Assembly: GCF_041902385.1 (NCBI RefSeq)
Contig: NZ_CP169244.1
Location: forward strand, 3,720,001 to 3,784,000
DNA: 64,000 bases
Reading direction: 5' to 3'
From: Arcticibacter sp041902385
GTDB lineage: Bacteria; Bacteroidota; Bacteroidia; Sphingobacteriales; Sphingobacteriaceae
Positions within the stretch are counted from its first letter, which is position 1; the number at the start of each line of letters is the position of its first letter. Of the stretch, positions 62,341 through 64,000 are shown in pieces. The position numbers and the translations under genes are program-made. The notes below the pieces were generated by a model. The model made no database searches and was not told the DNA's origin. It worked only from the letters and a program-made list of their open reading frames with translations.

Positions 62341-63039
62341 GTGAGACCGTATTTAATGTTTTTGGATACTGAGGCTTCCGGCCTGCCTAAGAAATGGAAC
62401 GTTCCGTATTCGGAGGATAGCAACTGGCCCCATGTCGTTCAGGTTTCCTGGCTCATCTACACGGCCGAGGGGAAGCTGGTTAAACAGGAAGACCATTATA
62501 TCGGCGACCAGGACTTTTGTTCCACTCCTTCGGCCCTTAAAATTCATGGCATCACCGAGGAGTACCGTGAAAAGAATGGTGAAGAGCGCAGCGTGGTGAT
62601 GTCAAAGCTTGCTGCGGACATGATCCAGTATTCACCTCTGCTGGTAGGGCATTTCACAGAGCTTGACATCCATATGCTCGGGGCCGATTTTTACCGGACA
62701 GGAATTGAGAATCCGGTCTTGCCTTTGCCGTCTTTCTGTACAATGGTGGCCACTACCCACTATGTGCGCAACCCTCAGGTGAAGTACCTCCGGCTGGGAG
62801 AGCTCTTTTCTACCCTCTTTCACCGCAGGCTCGAAAACCAGCATAATGCCTTCTACGACGCCAGAGCAACAGCAGAATGTTTCTTTGAGCTGGTCAAAAG
62901 AGGAGATATTGACGACGAAAAAATCGAAAAGCAACAACAGGTGATGGATAAAGTTAAGCAAGAATCACGCTATCTTGGCTATGGAATTCCCGTCCTGATC
63001 GTATTTTTGCTGACGATTTTGTTTGTTTGTCTTCTATGA
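62341..63039 (+). CDS. DnaQ-like 3'-5' exonuclease with C-terminal membrane helix
   Basis: 232 residues. ExoI motif LMFLDTEASGLPKKW at the start (DxE), ExoII around VGHFTELDIHML near residue 103, and ExoIII in NQHNAFYDARATAECFF near residue 175 (HxxxxD) place it in the DEDDh family. Unusually, it ends with a hydrophobic helix GIPVLIVFLLTILFVCLL, which would tether it to the membrane. I use the GTG at 62341 (MRPYLMF); ATG at 62356 is an alternative but removes conserved residues. Its stop overlaps the downstream ATG (ATGA). Confidence 0.85.
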   Translation: MRPYLMFLDTEASGLPKKWNVPYSEDSNWPHVVQVSWLIYTAEGKLVKQEDHYIGDQDFCSTPSALKIHGITEEYREKNGEERSVVMSKLAADMIQYSPLLVGHFTELDIHMLGADFYRTGIENPVLPLPSFCTMVATTHYVRNPQVKYLRLGELFSTLFHRRLENQHNAFYDARATAECFFELVKRGDIDDEKIEKQQQVMDKVKQESRYLGYGIPVLIVFLLTILFVCLL

Positions 63040-64000
63040 ACCGAGCCGAGTTTCTCAAAGGAGTGATCCCTTTCAACGTACTGCCCCACGAAGTCCTCGC
63101 GGGAGTAGCCGACCTGCTGCATGAGGTAAGTTATTCAAAAGACACCCAGATCTACCAGCAGGAAGTGACCAAAATGAAAGGCGTTGACATCATCGTCAGC
63201 GGTGAGTATGAGTCGTTTTTCTATGACTCCGCGCAGAACAAGCGTCTTACGGAGAAGCACCACTCAGGTTTCTGCTATGGGGGCGTGTCGGTCCTGCTGA
63301 ACCGGAAACGCTCGCTCCGGACCGTCATCGCCAAAAAGGGTACCGTCGTTTATTTTCTTCCCAGGAAAGACTTCAGGGCATTATGCCACGCGTATGAAGC
63401 GTTCTTTCACCACTTTACCGGCGAGTTTGGCAAGAGGATGCTGAACGAGGAGTTCGCGCATTTCGCAAAAAAGCCGACTTCCTTTGAGGAGAGTTACATC
63501 GCCTCAGAGCAACTGTATTCGAGGAAGATTGAAAGCGTAGGGGCACGCGACATCGTTTACTGCGATGCTTCTGCTCCTATATACGAAGCTGCGCGCCTGA
63601 TGGCAGCCAATAAGACCAGCTGCATGATCGTGCGGGATGACAAGCAGAATGTAGTGGGTTATGTAACCGATATTACCCTGCGCGACAAGGTGATCGGGCA
63701 GCGGGCAGATTACAATGCCCCCGTTGAAACGGTAATAGATAACCCGGTAATGACGATCAGCAGTCAGGCCTATGTATATGAGGCTGTTCTGATGATGTTC
63801 AGTACCAAAACGCGCTATCTCCTTGTGGAAGATCAGGGCGTCTATAAAGGGATGATCAGCCGGAACCGCTTGCTGGCCGAGCAGGCCCAGTCGCCGCTTG
63901 TCTATATTCAGTCGGTTAAACTCGCACAATCGGTAGACGAACTGAAAAGCAAATGGGAGCAGGTGCCTCAGATGATCACGCAGCTGATCGGCAGGGGAGT
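63036..64000 (+). CDS. cNMP-binding/CBS/DUF294 nucleotidyltransferase-like protein (3' end outside window)
   Basis: At least 321 residues, running off the window. A cyclic-nucleotide-binding-type domain occupies about 1-140 (LPHEVLAGVADLLHEVSYSK). Two CBS motifs follow at about 165-290 (RDIVYCDASAPIYEAARLMA and VIDNPVMTISSQAYVYEAVL). The DUF294 nucleotidyltransferase-like part begins near residue 300 (LAQSVDELKSKWEQVPQMIT). It shares ATGA with the exonuclease gene. Such DUF294 proteins are often paired with DnaQ-type exonucleases, in other phyla next to acetate permeases. It has been linked to nucleotide-regulated signalling, but no reaction is established. Confidence 0.88.
   Translation, partial: MNRAEFLKGVIPFNVLPHEVLAGVADLLHEVSYSKDTQIYQQEVTKMKGVDIIVSGEYESFFYDSAQNKRLTEKHHSGFCYGGVSVLLNRKRSLRTVIAKKGTVVYFLPRKDFRALCHAYEAFFHHFTGEFGKRMLNEEFAHFAKKPTSFEESYIASEQLYSRKIESVGARDIVYCDASAPIYEAARLMAANKTSCMIVRDDKQNVVGYVTDITLRDKVIGQRADYNAPVETVIDNPVMTISSQAYVYEAVLMMFSTKTRYLLVEDQGVYKGMISRNRLLAEQAQSPLVYIQSVKLAQSVDELKSKWEQVPQMITQLIGRG

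Noticed and set aside
1..64000. tRNA, rRNA, integrase or transposase genes
   Set aside because: I looked through the intergenic stretches and the protein set and saw no cloverleaf-like sequence, rRNA segment or mobile-element enzyme. A tRNA-finding program would be decisive for the tRNA point.

Overview
The window is a gene-dense bacterial chromosome segment, almost certainly from the phylum Bacteroidota and probably from the Sphingobacteriaceae (Pedobacter-like). The grounds are Bacteroidota-type -7 promoter boxes (TAnnTTTG) ahead of several genes, a tiny bTHX ribosomal protein gene, a TonB receptor with an N-terminal carboxypeptidase-regulatory-like domain, a FucP-type sugar symporter, a DUF4230 protein and many histidine kinases. 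The family-level placement is inference. I found no rRNA, tRNA, CRISPR array, prophage or insertion sequence.

Layout. 1-2830: end of the complex I operon (nuoM, cut by the window edge, and nuoN). 2988-12829: metabolism and transport (a long PurF-like amidotransferase, LysE exporter, FucP-like symporter, dCMP deaminase, CinA/PncC, class I fructose-bisphosphate aldolase with a PfkB kinase, an NAD(P) oxidoreductase, an esterase). 13078-18965: small surface protein, hydrolase, topoisomerase IB, MFS protein, guaB. 19472-25954: TonB receptor, a 66-bp and a 22-bp tandem repeat array, LOG-family protein, trxB, bTHX, DUF4230. 26127-35827: a lipoprotein, an ECF sigma factor cluster, a dicarboxylate symporter, nicotinamidase, an amino-acid permease, and lysC/lysA flanking a strong inverted repeat. 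35815-49301: signalling block, with a five-gene leftward operon (PAS kinase, CHASE3 hybrid kinase, receiver, CheR, CheB) that lacks chemoreceptor, CheA and CheW, then an RsbQ-type hydrolase overlapping a PAS protein that has a kinase H-box but no ATPase domain, facing a four-PAS kinase. 49438-54515: a glycan cluster (GT8, GT2, a GT-like protein, a flippase, an alpha-1,2-fucosyltransferase-type GT11). 54609-64000: SGNH hydrolase, a small protein paralogous to one at 31287, HAD phosphatase, a sirtuin without its zinc cysteines, M1 peptidase, beta-CASP nuclease, ABC exporter, and a DnaQ-like exonuclease overlapping a cNMP/CBS/DUF294 protein.

Two points matter most. First, the RsbQ-PAS pair looks like a Bacteroidota version of the RsbQ/RsbP sensing module, rewired to a phosphotransfer-type output. 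Second, three genes (the kinase at 41259-42757, the flippase at 52347-53689 and the ABC exporter at 60292-62114) are each broken by one missing base in a homopolymer run. Each recovers a full-length product when one base is restored, so assembly error is more likely than three real pseudogenes.
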